Shown here one piece after another: positions 6,535 through 13,330 of a stretch of DNA of 14,290 nucleotides (its first letter is position 1; every line of letters starts with the position of its first letter). Both the position numbers and the translations under genes were made by a program. The notes beneath the pieces are model-generated. The model worked only from the letters and a program-made list of their open reading frames with translations, ran no database searches and was not told the origin of the DNA. Source of the DNA: an uncultured Muribaculaceae bacterium (GTDB lineage: Bacteria > Bacteroidota > Bacteroidia > Bacteroidales > Muribaculaceae); the NCBI GenBank assembly GCA_910586175.1, contig CAJUIJ010000055.1, positions 1-14,290 on the forward strand, written 5' to 3'.

Positions 6535-7673
6535 TGCAATTCATAGGGCCGACCTCGCGCAAGACTGTAACCATACCCGATAATATAATGTATGAGGATG
6601 GCAAGACTTATACCGTCAACAAGATTGGCGAGTGCGCATTCATGGAGTCGAATGTCGTTACGGTCAATATGCCATCTACTATCCGGGAGATCGGTGCGTG
6701 TGCGTTTCAGGATTGCCCGAGATTCAGCAAGGGCAAAGTGCTGATAATTCCTGAGGGTATACAGACTATCGGCATGGAGGCGTTCAAGGGTTGTCTTATG
6801 ACCGGAGTGGAGTTCCCTTCCTCTCTCAAGCTCTTGGATGAGGCTGCTTTTGAAGGCACAAAGATCGCATCTGTGAAATTCTCCAAGTTGAAAAATGATC
6901 TCACCATCGGAGACTTTGCTTTCGAAGACTGCACATCTCTTACGGAAGTGGCAATTCCTTCGAAGACTGTTTCGCTGGGCTATGCAGCGTTCTCCGGTTG
7001 TTCGGCCTTGACAACTGTGAGCATACCGGCCACTTTAAAGAAGATCCAGACATTCTGTTTCGAATATTGCAAGGCTTTGACTACTGTCTCATTGGCTTCG
7101 GGTGTGACTACAATAGGCACCGGGGCGTTCCGCAGCTGCGTTTCGCTCAAGGGTATCATAATACCCAACAGTGTCAAGAAACTCGAACAGCAGGCTTTCC
7201 AGAATACTGGTCTCGTCACCATCACCTTGCCGGGTAGTGTCACCAACGTTCCGTGGTGTGCATTCTCGGGCTGCGACAATCTTGCCACGGTCAATCTTCC
7301 ATCCACATTGAAGAGCATAGAGAGCGGAGCCTTTTTTGAATGTCCGTCATTATTGACAATCAGGTGCGATGCCACCACGCCTCCCGATTGCTCTGATGAG
7401 GCAGTCTTCTCTAAAGAAAGCTATGCCGGTGCAAAGCTGATTATCCCCGAAGCCTCTCGTTCCGCTTATTCCAAGGCTGAGATATGGAAGAAGTTCAAAT
7501 GGTGGCTCACATCAGGAATCTCGTTGCCCGAAGCAAGCGATGATGCCTTAGAAGAATTGACCGGTGTGGAATACTACACATTGCAGGGTGTGAGGGTAAA
7601 TGCCGACAACATGCAGGATGGAACCATATACATTTGTCGAACCACGGCAGGCTCCAAGCTCGTAAGAAAGTAG
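6531..7673 (+). CDS. BspA-like leucine-rich repeat protein, main part (frame-disrupted)
   Basis: From GTG 6531 (or ATG 6534) this frame encodes about 380 residues. Residues 30-275 consist of LRR_5/BspA-type repeats of about 23 residues, each with the pattern IG..AF..C..L..V.IP..V (for example KIGECAF, TIGMEAFKGC, SLGYAAFSGC, TIGTGAFRSC). A closing block CDATTPPDC...LIIPEASRSAY...W is typical for the end of such arrays. The last 40 residues carry a Y-T-L-Q-G-V-R-V ... DGTIYI ... KLVRK tail, similar to C-terminal sorting-like tails of Bacteroidales secreted proteins. Family members are surface or secreted proteins involved in adhesion or of unknown role. The frame has no signal peptide of its own; that is encoded upstream in another frame. 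It may therefore be a pseudogene, a cytoplasmic product or an assembly error. Confidence 0.85.
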   Translation: MMQFIGPTSRKTVTIPDNIMYEDGKTYTVNKIGECAFMESNVVTVNMPSTIREIGACAFQDCPRFSKGKVLIIPEGIQTIGMEAFKGCLMTGVEFPSSLKLLDEAAFEGTKIASVKFSKLKNDLTIGDFAFEDCTSLTEVAIPSKTVSLGYAAFSGCSALTTVSIPATLKKIQTFCFEYCKALTTVSLASGVTTIGTGAFRSCVSLKGIIIPNSVKKLEQQAFQNTGLVTITLPGSVTNVPWCAFSGCDNLATVNLPSTLKSIESGAFFECPSLLTIRCDATTPPDCSDEAVFSKESYAGAKLIIPEASRSAYSKAEIWKKFKWWLTSGISLPEASDDALEELTGVEYYTLQGVRVNADNMQDGTIYICRTTAGSKLVRK

Positions 7674-7741
7674 AGAAAACATATTATTTTGTCGCTTTTA
7701 TGTGTTTTTATTGACTTTTTTTAAGAAAGATGGCTTTTTAA

Positions 7742-7772
7742 TTTGTTATTCAGACATAAATAACTATATTTG
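7742..7772 (+). promoter_or_regulatory. Bacteroidetes promoter of the HU gene
   Basis: TTTG at 7742-7745 and TATATTTG at 7765-7772 are separated by exactly 19 bases, matching both consensus boxes. Predicted transcription start is about 7779, which leaves a leader of roughly 108 bases. Confidence 0.88.
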
Positions 7773-7792
7773 TGGAGTATTTGTTAAAAAGG

Positions 7793-7849
7793 GGAGCGGA
7801 AAGCTTTTGCATTTCGCAACTTTTGATACAATAGATTCCACAAAGCTCC
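7793..7849 (+). promoter_or_regulatory. Possible structured leader of the HU mRNA
   Basis: GGAGC (7793-7797) can pair with GCTCC (7845-7849), enclosing an inner hairpin TTGC-ATTTC-GCAA (7807-7819). A further inverted repeat, TTTGTGGA at 7769-7776 with TCCACAAA at 7837-7844, spans the promoter edge. These stems are short, so a regulatory role is only a suggestion. Confidence 0.3.
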
Positions 7850-7886
7850 GTAAAAAGAAGTTTCAAAACACATAAAACATTTAATT

Positions 7887-8150
7887 ATGAACAAGACAGA
7901 TTTAGTAAACGAGATAGCAGCCAAGGCTTCTCTGAATAAGGTAGATGCAAAGAAGGCTCTCGATGCAGTGCTCGAATCAATTGCACAGGCGCTTGCCAAT
8001 GACGACAAGGTACAGCTCATCGGTTTCGGCACATTCGCAATGGTTGAGAAGCCCGAACGCACCGGCCTTAACCCCCGTACCAAGGAGAAGATTGTGATTC
8101 CGGCACGCAAGGTGGTAAAATTCAAGGCAGCAGACAGCCTCGGCAAGTAA
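7887..8150 (+). CDS. HU family DNA-binding protein
   Basis: The 87-residue protein is of normal HU length (about 90). It begins MNKTDLVNEIAAKA, has the dimer helices in residues 1-45, the IGFGTF turn at 45-51 and the DNA-binding arm with RTGLNPRTKEKI and the conserved NP pair, then VKFKAADSL at the end. HU binds DNA without strong sequence preference, bends it and helps organise the nucleoid. The gene stands alone between its own promoter and a strong terminator. Bacteroidales genomes hold several HU/IHF paralogues, so I do not assign a symbol. Confidence 0.95.
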   Translation: MNKTDLVNEIAAKASLNKVDAKKALDAVLESIAQALANDDKVQLIGFGTFAMVEKPERTGLNPRTKEKIVIPARKVVKFKAADSLGK

Positions 8151-8192
8151 TCGACACCGTCATAATCACCCACAGCATGATGGGTGCACTGA

Positions 8193-8241
8193 AAAACCAA
8201 ACAAAGGGATGCAGACACGCTGCATGCCTTTGTTTGGTTTT
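8193..8241 (+). terminator. Long-stem terminator after HU
   Basis: Two 22-base arms (8193-8214 and 8220-8241) pair perfectly except for one G-G mismatch, around the loop ACACG. The outer part reads AAAACC...GGTTTT, so it has A and T runs on both sides and could work in both directions, also for the minus-strand gene ending at 8338. Confidence 0.88.
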
Positions 8242-8337
8242 GTCGACATCTATCAGTTCAAAGTGCAATGAAGATTAGCGTCAAACAAGTCGCATCGCGC
8301 ACCGGGGGCGAGGAGGTGCCGCCGACTACCAAAATGT

Positions 8338-9177
8338 CTATTGGGAGATGAGTTTTTTCCCATTACATATGTATATACCATTCTGAGGAGCTGTTTGCAG
8401 TTTGTGTCCGTAGATGTCGTATATACTTTCCTCTGTAAGAGACCCGGATTCATTTTTGAGTAATTTACAGTTTGATAGTCCTGTGAAAAAATCCTCATGA
8501 GTGAAAATGGGAACGTCATTTATTTGTACTTCGATGACTTTTGGTGAGTGGTAACTGACACCATTATCCGTTTCAAGTTGATGAATGTAGTCAAATGCTC
8601 CGCAACTGCTCCCAATGCCTTCAACAACTATGTCATCTATTTTATCGTTGACGTTATAGTTGACATTGTTTTGAATAGTCCATCTTTTAAGCGACTCTCC
8701 ATTTATGTTGATGTTGTCAATTCCTTTTATGAATGAACGTGCATTGGATTCAACACCGTCAAACCAATGATGTACTATAGCGTCACCTACATCAAGATTG
8801 ATAGGCAAGCATGGCACTAAATATTCACTTTGAGGATAATGGATATAAATCATGTGATCAATCTCAAATACGTCATAGCTTCGATTAGAGAGTGAAATTT
8901 CGTCAGGCACATCTTCAGTCAAATATTGGATGTCTATTCGCTTTCCACTGTGTCCTTCATATTGCACATCGCCCACAACATAGGCACAAAATTCTAAAGT
9001 CAGATATTTTGCTTGTTCGCCAAACTCCCAACTTTGTAATGTTACCCCTTGTTCAAATATCCATTTTTTGCCATCACATAGCAGAGGTGAGTATGCATTA
9101 TCATTAGAAAATCCGGACAAGCCAATTCCTAAAGTTGAATAGAACAATGCGCTTGCTAAAAGTAATGATTTTTTCAT
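8338..9177 (-). CDS. Secreted protein of unknown function with a Bacteroidales C-terminal tail
   Basis: The 279-residue protein starts with a signal peptide (MKKSLLLASALFYSTLGIGLSG, cut after about residue 22-25) and has no lipobox cysteine, so it should be periplasmic, surface or secreted. I recognise no enzymatic domain. The layout PLLCDGKKWIFEQ near the start and VVEGIGSSCGAF near 184-195 resembles a common group of Bacteroidales hypothetical proteins built mainly of beta strands. The last 28 residues (YDIYGHKLQTAPQNGIYICN then GKKLI) follow the Y-x-x-x-G...NGIYI...GKK pattern of sorting-like C-terminal tails, also seen in the LRR protein of this window. The gene has its own textbook promoter, is more AT-rich than HU and argS, and is convergent with HU, with which it may share the terminator. 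Confidence 0.75.
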   Translation of the reverse strand: MKKSLLLASALFYSTLGIGLSGFSNDNAYSPLLCDGKKWIFEQGVTLQSWEFGEQAKYLTLEFCAYVVGDVQYEGHSGKRIDIQYLTEDVPDEISLSNRSYDVFEIDHMIYIHYPQSEYLVPCLPINLDVGDAIVHHWFDGVESNARSFIKGIDNININGESLKRWTIQNNVNYNVNDKIDDIVVEGIGSSCGAFDYIHQLETDNGVSYHSPKVIEVQINDVPIFTHEDFFTGLSNCKLLKNESGSLTEESIYDIYGHKLQTAPQNGIYICNGKKLISQ

Positions 9178-9292
9178 GATTTTATATTTTTAAGTTAAAA
9201 GATGACTTTTTAATTTGCTTATATATATTGCATTAGCTGATTTGACATTGTAATGTATGTCAGATTGATTCGTTTTGAGCTTATGTTTGTTG

Positions 9293-9323
9293 CAAATATA
9301 ATAAAAACTTGGATATGCTCAAA
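9293..9323 (-). promoter_or_regulatory. Bacteroidetes promoter of the secreted-protein gene
   Basis: On the minus strand TTTG (9320-9323) and TATATTTG (9293-9300) are separated by exactly 19 bases. Transcription should begin near 9286, about 110 bases before the start codon at 9177. Confidence 0.85.
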
Positions 9324-9472
9324 ATATTTTATGTGTTTTATGTAAAAAGTGGAATAATGATTTGCAAGATGTGGTATATGGTAGCAAATTGAAAGGTGAA
9401 TATCTTGTGCAAGCGTAAGAGGAGTGCAATCATATCTTTGTGTTAGTGTAATCATGAGACTGATTGAAAATT

Positions 9473-9497
9473 TATCGCACATATAATTTGTGCGATA
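9473..9497. repeat. Perfect 9-bp inverted repeat
   Basis: TATCGCACA (9473-9481) and TGTGCGATA (9489-9497) are perfectly complementary around a 7-base loop. On the minus strand the hairpin is followed by AATTTTC, a weak terminator-like end. Confidence 0.75.
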
Positions 9498-9502
9498 CCT
9501 GT

Positions 9503-9520
9503 AAGTCGTTTAAACGACTT
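9503..9520. promoter_or_regulatory. 18-bp perfect palindrome, candidate operator
   Basis: AAGTCGTTTAAACGACTT is fully self-complementary. It lies six bases downstream of a minus-strand TATATTTG box (9527-9534), where the start of transcription would fall, and five bases from another inverted repeat. That box lacks a TTTG at the right upstream distance. The palindrome could be an operator or part of a small RNA. Confidence 0.5.
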
Positions 9521-9721
9521 CATTTGCAAATATAACGATTGTAAGGCTTTTTGGGGTTAATGTAAATATCTGGTTGAAATGGTGAAAAAAATTTTTTTCT
9601 ATGTAATTACGGTTGGTGAAATGGAACGGCCTCGTTTTTAGTAACCTATTTTAACATTGACCATTTTTAACAACTTCATTGCCACCTTTCTTGCAAGCAG
9701 ATTCTTGCATACGGATGCTTT

Positions 9722-9742
9722 TGATTTGCTTTTATCAAATCA
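9722..9742. promoter_or_regulatory. Inverted repeat upstream of hipB, candidate operator
   Basis: TGATTTG (9722-9728) and CAAATCA (9736-9742) are perfectly complementary around CTTTTAT. It lies 120 bases before hipB. HipB proteins bind spaced inverted repeats upstream of their own genes, so this is a candidate site, without further support. Confidence 0.3.
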
Positions 9743-9861
9743 TTCATTGAGGAGGCACGGTGAAAATGGTTGGGTTATGGTTTTAAGCGCGGGTTTGTTG
9801 CAACATTTTATGTAGTTTTTCGTTTCTAAATTAGATACTATAATATTAAATAAAGCGAAAT

Positions 9862-10209
9862 ATGGCTGATATTACATACAATAGTATGAATTTGCTTTAT
9901 CGGTTTGAACCTGAGTCTCCCTCCGACTTGTGCAGGTTTCTCGCCGGCAAACTGCGCAAACGAAGGTTGGAGCGAGGACTGTCGCGAGAGGCTCTCTGCA
10001 TGATGTCGGGAGTGGCGGTTTCCACGATTGCCAAGTTTGAGACCAAGTATGTGATTTCCCTCATTTCGTTTGTGGCAATATGTCAGTCTTTAGGATATAC
10101 TGAAGAACTTAAATCCATATTGGCAACCCCAAAATACAAGACAATGGAGGAGCTTGAGATAATTAACAAAAACAAGAACCGTAAAAAAGGACGCAATGAA
10201 TTTACCTGA
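9862..10209 (+). CDS. hipB: HipB-like helix-turn-helix antitoxin/repressor
   Basis: The 115-residue protein has an XRE-type HTH domain at about 22-80: LAGKLRKRRLERGLSREALC, the turn MMSGVAVSTIAKFE with the recognition helix, then the SLISFVAICQSLGYTEEL helix pair. The first 20 residues are an N-terminal arm and the last 25 are rich in Lys and Asn, likely disordered. In E. coli, HipB is a dimer that represses its operon and holds HipA inactive; a C-terminal tail extends towards the kinase. Here the gene overlaps the following hipA-like gene by 14 bases, which suggests coupled translation of the pair. Repressor and antitoxin roles are inferred from domain and position. Confidence 0.87.
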   Translation: MADITYNSMNLLYRFEPESPSDLCRFLAGKLRKRRLERGLSREALCMMSGVAVSTIAKFETKYVISLISFVAICQSLGYTEELKSILATPKYKTMEELEIINKNKNRKKGRNEFT

Positions 10210-11311
10210 TAAGCTGACAGTGAAGTTTAACGATAAGCCGGTCGGTACGCTTGCGCTCTCCACTACCGGCGAATGCACATTTGTTTATGATAGGAATTGG
10301 TTGGTGCATGGCTTTTCCTTGTCTCCTTTGGAATTGCCACTGCGAGATGGTTTGTTCACTGCAAAGCAGAGTCCTTTTCGTGGAAATTTTGGCGTGTTTG
10401 AAGATAGTCTTCCTGACGGTTACGGCATATATCTGATTGACCGGCTTCTTAAGCAGCAAGGTGTAGATTCCCGTTCGCTCACTCCATTGCAATGGTTAAG
10501 CATTGTAGGCCGTAATGGGATGGGGGCATTGAGTTACGAACCTGAGGCGACATTCGATTTTAGAAGTGAAATCTATGGTGATGTTGATCTTGACACGCTG
10601 CAATGTAAGGCGTTGGATGTATTGAGCGAGAAAGATTTCAAGGATGCCGGACTGTTATATTATAATAGCGGAAATTCAGGAGGTTGTCGACCTAAGGCAA
10701 TGTATCATGATGAAGAAGGAAGTTGGATAGTGAAGTTTCGCCATGTTTATGATTCTGTTGATATAGGCAAAATGGAATATGAATATTCTAAGTGCGCTTT
10801 GGCGTGTGGTATACATGTTCCGGAATTTAAGTTGTTGAATAATAAATACTTTTCGTGCAAACGATTTGATATTGATGCAAAAGGTGAGAGGGTGCATGTT
10901 GTTACGGCCGGAGCTTTGCTTGGAGAGTCTATTCATCCACCAAAGTCTGATTATAAGGTTTTGCTTGGACTTACCGGATATGTTACTCAATCTCCCAAAG
11001 ATGTGTTGCAGATGTTCCGAAGGATGGTTTTCAACGTGTTTAGTCAAAACAAGGATGATCATATTAAGAATTTTTCGTTCATTTGTAATGATGGAAAATG
11101 GGAACTTGCACCAGCTTACGATTTGACATACTGCCCTAAAGGTTATAATGGAGAGCATGCCTCTTCCGTGAATTATAATGGCAATCCTACGGAGAAAGAT
11201 ATGCTTGAAGTTGCTGCATCAGTTCGTATATCTGCCGACGAGGCTAAAGCGATAATTGATGATATCCGTCCAAAATGCAAATCATTGGTCAGCCGAGTAG
11301 TAAAATATTAG
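10196..11311 (+). CDS. hipA: HipA-like serine/threonine kinase toxin, compact single-chain form
   Basis: The 371-residue protein joins both parts of HipA: an N-terminal domain (about 1-115, with LSPLELPLR and FGVFEDSLPDGYG...DRLL) and the kinase domain. It is about 70 residues shorter than E. coli HipA (440). In many Bacteroidetes the two parts are separate genes, from memory. Kinase motifs are intact: the Ser-bearing loop GNSGGCRPK (159-167; Ser161 matches the regulatory autophosphorylation loop), Lys180 in WIVKF, the catalytic loop NKDDHIKNF (285-293) and the metal-binding Asp309 in APAYDLTY. Known HipA-family kinases phosphorylate aminoacyl-tRNA synthetases (GltX by E. coli HipA, TrpS by HipT) and so stall translation and induce persistence. 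It forms a 14-base overlapping pair with hipB. Its stop lies three bases before the argS promoter, with no terminator between. Confidence 0.9.
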   Translation: MNLPDKLTVKFNDKPVGTLALSTTGECTFVYDRNWLVHGFSLSPLELPLRDGLFTAKQSPFRGNFGVFEDSLPDGYGIYLIDRLLKQQGVDSRSLTPLQWLSIVGRNGMGALSYEPEATFDFRSEIYGDVDLDTLQCKALDVLSEKDFKDAGLLYYNSGNSGGCRPKAMYHDEEGSWIVKFRHVYDSVDIGKMEYEYSKCALACGIHVPEFKLLNNKYFSCKRFDIDAKGERVHVVTAGALLGESIHPPKSDYKVLLGLTGYVTQSPKDVLQMFRRMVFNVFSQNKDDHIKNFSFICNDGKWELAPAYDLTYCPKGYNGEHASSVNYNGNPTEKDMLEVAASVRISADEAKAIIDDIRPKCKSLVSRVVKY

Positions 11312-11314
11312 GAT

Positions 11315-11345
11315 TTTGGTAACTGACGTTTTTTTAGTATTTTTG
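11315..11345 (+). promoter_or_regulatory. Bacteroidetes promoter of argS
   Basis: TTTG at 11315-11318 and TATTTTTG at 11338-11345 are separated by exactly 19 bases and match both consensus boxes. Transcription should begin near 11352, about 37 bases before the ATG. Confidence 0.85.
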
Positions 11346-11357
11346 TAAGTTAAATTT

Positions 11358-11375
11358 AAAATGACTCATTACTTA
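11358..11375 (+). repeat. 18-base copy of the 6185-6202 sequence, in the argS leader
   Basis: AAAATGACTCATTACTTA occurs here and, identically, at 6185-6202. Here it has no matching left arm, so it does not form the hairpin seen at the other site. It lies in the predicted argS leader. Confidence 0.8.
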
Positions 11376-11388
11376 TATTTTCAGGTAA

Positions 11389-13200
11389 ATGGCAATAGAG
11401 AATATCATAGCGCAGGGCGCCGCTGATGCGGTCAAGGCCCTGTATGGTGCTGAGGTTGACCCCAAGACGCTCAACCCTTCAGCCACCAAGAAGGAGTTTG
11501 AAGGCGATCTCACCGTGGTAGTGTTCCCCGTGCTGAAGATGTCACGCAAGAGTCCGGAGGCTACTGCCAACGAGATAGGGGAGTGGATGGTGGCAAATGT
11601 GCCGGCAGTGGAGAAATTCAATGCAGTGAAGGGCTTCCTGAATCTCTCCATCAGCAAGGGCTTCTGGCTTGACCTGCTTCATGAGATTGCCGAAGATGAC
11701 AATTTCGGCATAAAGCGTGCAGATACCGATTCACCGCTCGTCATGGTGGAATACTCCTCGCCCAACACCAACAAGCCCCTTCACCTCGGCCACGTGCGCA
11801 ATAACCTGCTCGGATATTCGCTCGCATGCATACTCGAGGCTGACGGCAACCGCGTGGTGAAAACCAATATCGTAAACGACCGCGGCATACACATCTGCAA
11901 GTCAATGCTCGCATGGCTGAAATGGGGCGAGGGCGTTACTCCCGAGACTGCCGGCAAGAAAGGTGACCACCTTATCGGTGATTTCTACGTAGCATTCGAC
12001 AAGCACTATAAAGATGAAGTGAAAGCCCTCAAGAAGCAGCTGACTGACCAGGGCGTGCCCGAAGAGGAGGCAGAAACACGTGCCAAGGAGGAGGCTCCGC
12101 TCATGCAGGAGGCTCGCGAGATGCTTCGCAAGTGGGAGCAGAACGACCCCGAGGTGCGCAACCTCTGGCACACCATGAACTCATGGGTGTATGCAGGTTT
12201 TGATGAGACCTACAAGCGTATGGGTGTCAGCTTCGACAAGATATATTATGAGTCGGATACTTATCTTGAAGGCAAGGATCTTGTGCTCAAAGGTCTCGAC
12301 GAGGGCAAGATGTATCGTCGCGATGATGGCTCCGTATGGGCAGACCTCACCGGAGAGGGTCTCGACCAGAAACTCCTGCTGCGTTCCGACGGCACCTCTG
12401 TCTATATGACACAGGATATAGGTACCGCCAAGCTCCGTTTCCGCGATTTCCCAATAGACCGGATGGTATATGTGGTGGGTAATGAGCAGGAATATCACTT
12501 CAAGGTACTCTCCATATTGCTCGATCGCCTTGGCTTCAAGTGGGGCAAAGACCTCGTGCATTTCTCCTACGGTATGGTGGAACTCCCTGAAGGAAAGATG
12601 AAGAGCCGTGAGGGCACAGTGGTAGATGCCGACGACCTCATCGACACGATGGTCAATTCCGCCGCAGAGATGAGTGCGGAGCGTTTTGCCGACATGACTC
12701 CCGAAGAGGCCGCTGAGGTGTCGCGCATGGTCGGACTCGGTGCATTGAAATATTTCCTCCTGAAGGTGGATCCGCGCAAAAACATGCTCTTCAATCCCAA
12801 GGAGTCAATTGACTTCAACGGCAATACAGGCCCCTTCATACAGTACACTTATGCACGTATCAAGTCGGTGCTCCGCAAGGCAGCCGACAACGGCATGGAG
12901 GTTAAGATGAATATGAAGATAGCCGGCGTGCCCAACGATAAGGAGACTGTGCTGATTCAGAAAGTCGATGACTTCCGCAACACCGTGGCGGATGCAGCAC
13001 GCAATTTCTCACCTGCCGTCATTGCCAACTATGCCTACGACTTGGCCAAGGAGTATAACCAGTTCTATCATGACTACAGCATACTGCGCGAAGAGGATGC
13101 CGATGCCCGCAACCGCCGTCTGCTCATCTCGGCAGTGGTGGCCCGCACTCTAAAGGCAGCCATGTCGCTGCTCGGCATAGAGATGCCCGAACGTATGTAA
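11389..13200 (+). CDS. argS: Arginyl-tRNA synthetase
   Basis: The 603-residue enzyme is of usual ArgRS length. It charges tRNA-Arg with arginine in the cytoplasm using ATP. Domains in order: an N-terminal tRNA-recognition domain (about 1-95), the class I catalytic core with VEYSSPNTNKPLHLGH (HIGH motif HLGH at 132-135), the ArgRS-type NDRGIHICKSM stretch, TQDIGTAKLR near 341-350, the KMSKS counterpart GKMKSREG (KMKS at 403-406) and the DALR anticodon-binding domain, ending in the characteristic MPERM. An additional charged stretch (about 205-250, KALKKQL to MLRKWE) fits the Bacteroidetes form. The gene has its own promoter and uses GC-richer codons than the hip genes before it. It is an essential housekeeping gene. 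Confidence 0.97.
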   Translation: MAIENIIAQGAADAVKALYGAEVDPKTLNPSATKKEFEGDLTVVVFPVLKMSRKSPEATANEIGEWMVANVPAVEKFNAVKGFLNLSISKGFWLDLLHEIAEDDNFGIKRADTDSPLVMVEYSSPNTNKPLHLGHVRNNLLGYSLACILEADGNRVVKTNIVNDRGIHICKSMLAWLKWGEGVTPETAGKKGDHLIGDFYVAFDKHYKDEVKALKKQLTDQGVPEEEAETRAKEEAPLMQEAREMLRKWEQNDPEVRNLWHTMNSWVYAGFDETYKRMGVSFDKIYYESDTYLEGKDLVLKGLDEGKMYRRDDGSVWADLTGEGLDQKLLLRSDGTSVYMTQDIGTAKLRFRDFPIDRMVYVVGNEQEYHFKVLSILLDRLGFKWGKDLVHFSYGMVELPEGKMKSREGTVVDADDLIDTMVNSAAEMSAERFADMTPEEAAEVSRMVGLGALKYFLLKVDPRKNMLFNPKESIDFNGNTGPFIQYTYARIKSVLRKAADNGMEVKMNMKIAGVPNDKETVLIQKVDDFRNTVADAARNFSPAVIANYAYDLAKEYNQFYHDYSILREEDADARNRRLLISAVVARTLKAAMSLLGIEMPERM

Positions 13201-13206
13201 TGGAAC

Positions 13207-13224
13207 GGCGATTTCCAAATCGCC
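13207..13224 (+). terminator. Short hairpin directly after argS
   Basis: GGCGATTT and AAATCGCC flank a two-base CC centre (loop of TTCC more likely in RNA), seven bases after the argS stop. It is followed by AAAAG, not a T run. Candidate 3' end structure of argS mRNA. Confidence 0.4.
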
Positions 13225-13282
13225 AAAAGATTCAAACAACAGCCATTCCTAAACCAATTGGCACAAAATTTGTCTAATTAAA

Positions 13283-13311
13283 AGAAGTCGGTCCATAACT
13301 GACCGACTTCT
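13283..13311. terminator. 11-bp hairpin between argS and the Bax-inhibitor gene
   Basis: AGAAGTCGGTC (13283-13293) and GACCGACTTCT (13301-13311) pair perfectly around CATAACT. The A run lies before it on the plus strand, so on the minus strand it is followed by TTTTAATT. It therefore looks more like a terminator for minus-strand transcription, or a leader hairpin 20 bases before the next start codon. Confidence 0.5.
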
Positions 13312-13330
13312 GATAAAAACAATAAAAACT

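Larger units (their letters stand above)
9178..9861. other. AT-rich 684-base stretch without a convincing gene, rich in palindromes
   Basis: This stretch contains the minus-strand promoter at 9293-9323, two adjacent palindromes at 9473-9497 and 9503-9520, a lone minus-strand TATATTTG at 9527-9534, a seven-A/seven-T palindrome at 9585-9598, and an inverted repeat at 9722-9742. The 87-codon minus frame 9219-9482 overlaps the promoter and has no family-like composition, so I do not call it. No consensus promoter for the hip genes was found. Confidence 0.7.

Noticed and set aside
9219..9482. Minus-strand 87-codon open frame starting just after the hairpin at 9489-9473
   Set aside because: It covers the textbook promoter of the secreted-protein gene and has AT-driven composition with no recognisable domain.
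9585..9598. Seven A followed by seven T, as a terminator or operator
   Set aside because: The stem would be pure A-T with no loop; it fits chance in AT-rich sequence or a bent-DNA tract.
9827..9834. TAAATTAG as the -7 box of the hip genes
   Set aside because: It lacks one consensus base and there is no TTTG 19 to 20 bases upstream; too weak to call.
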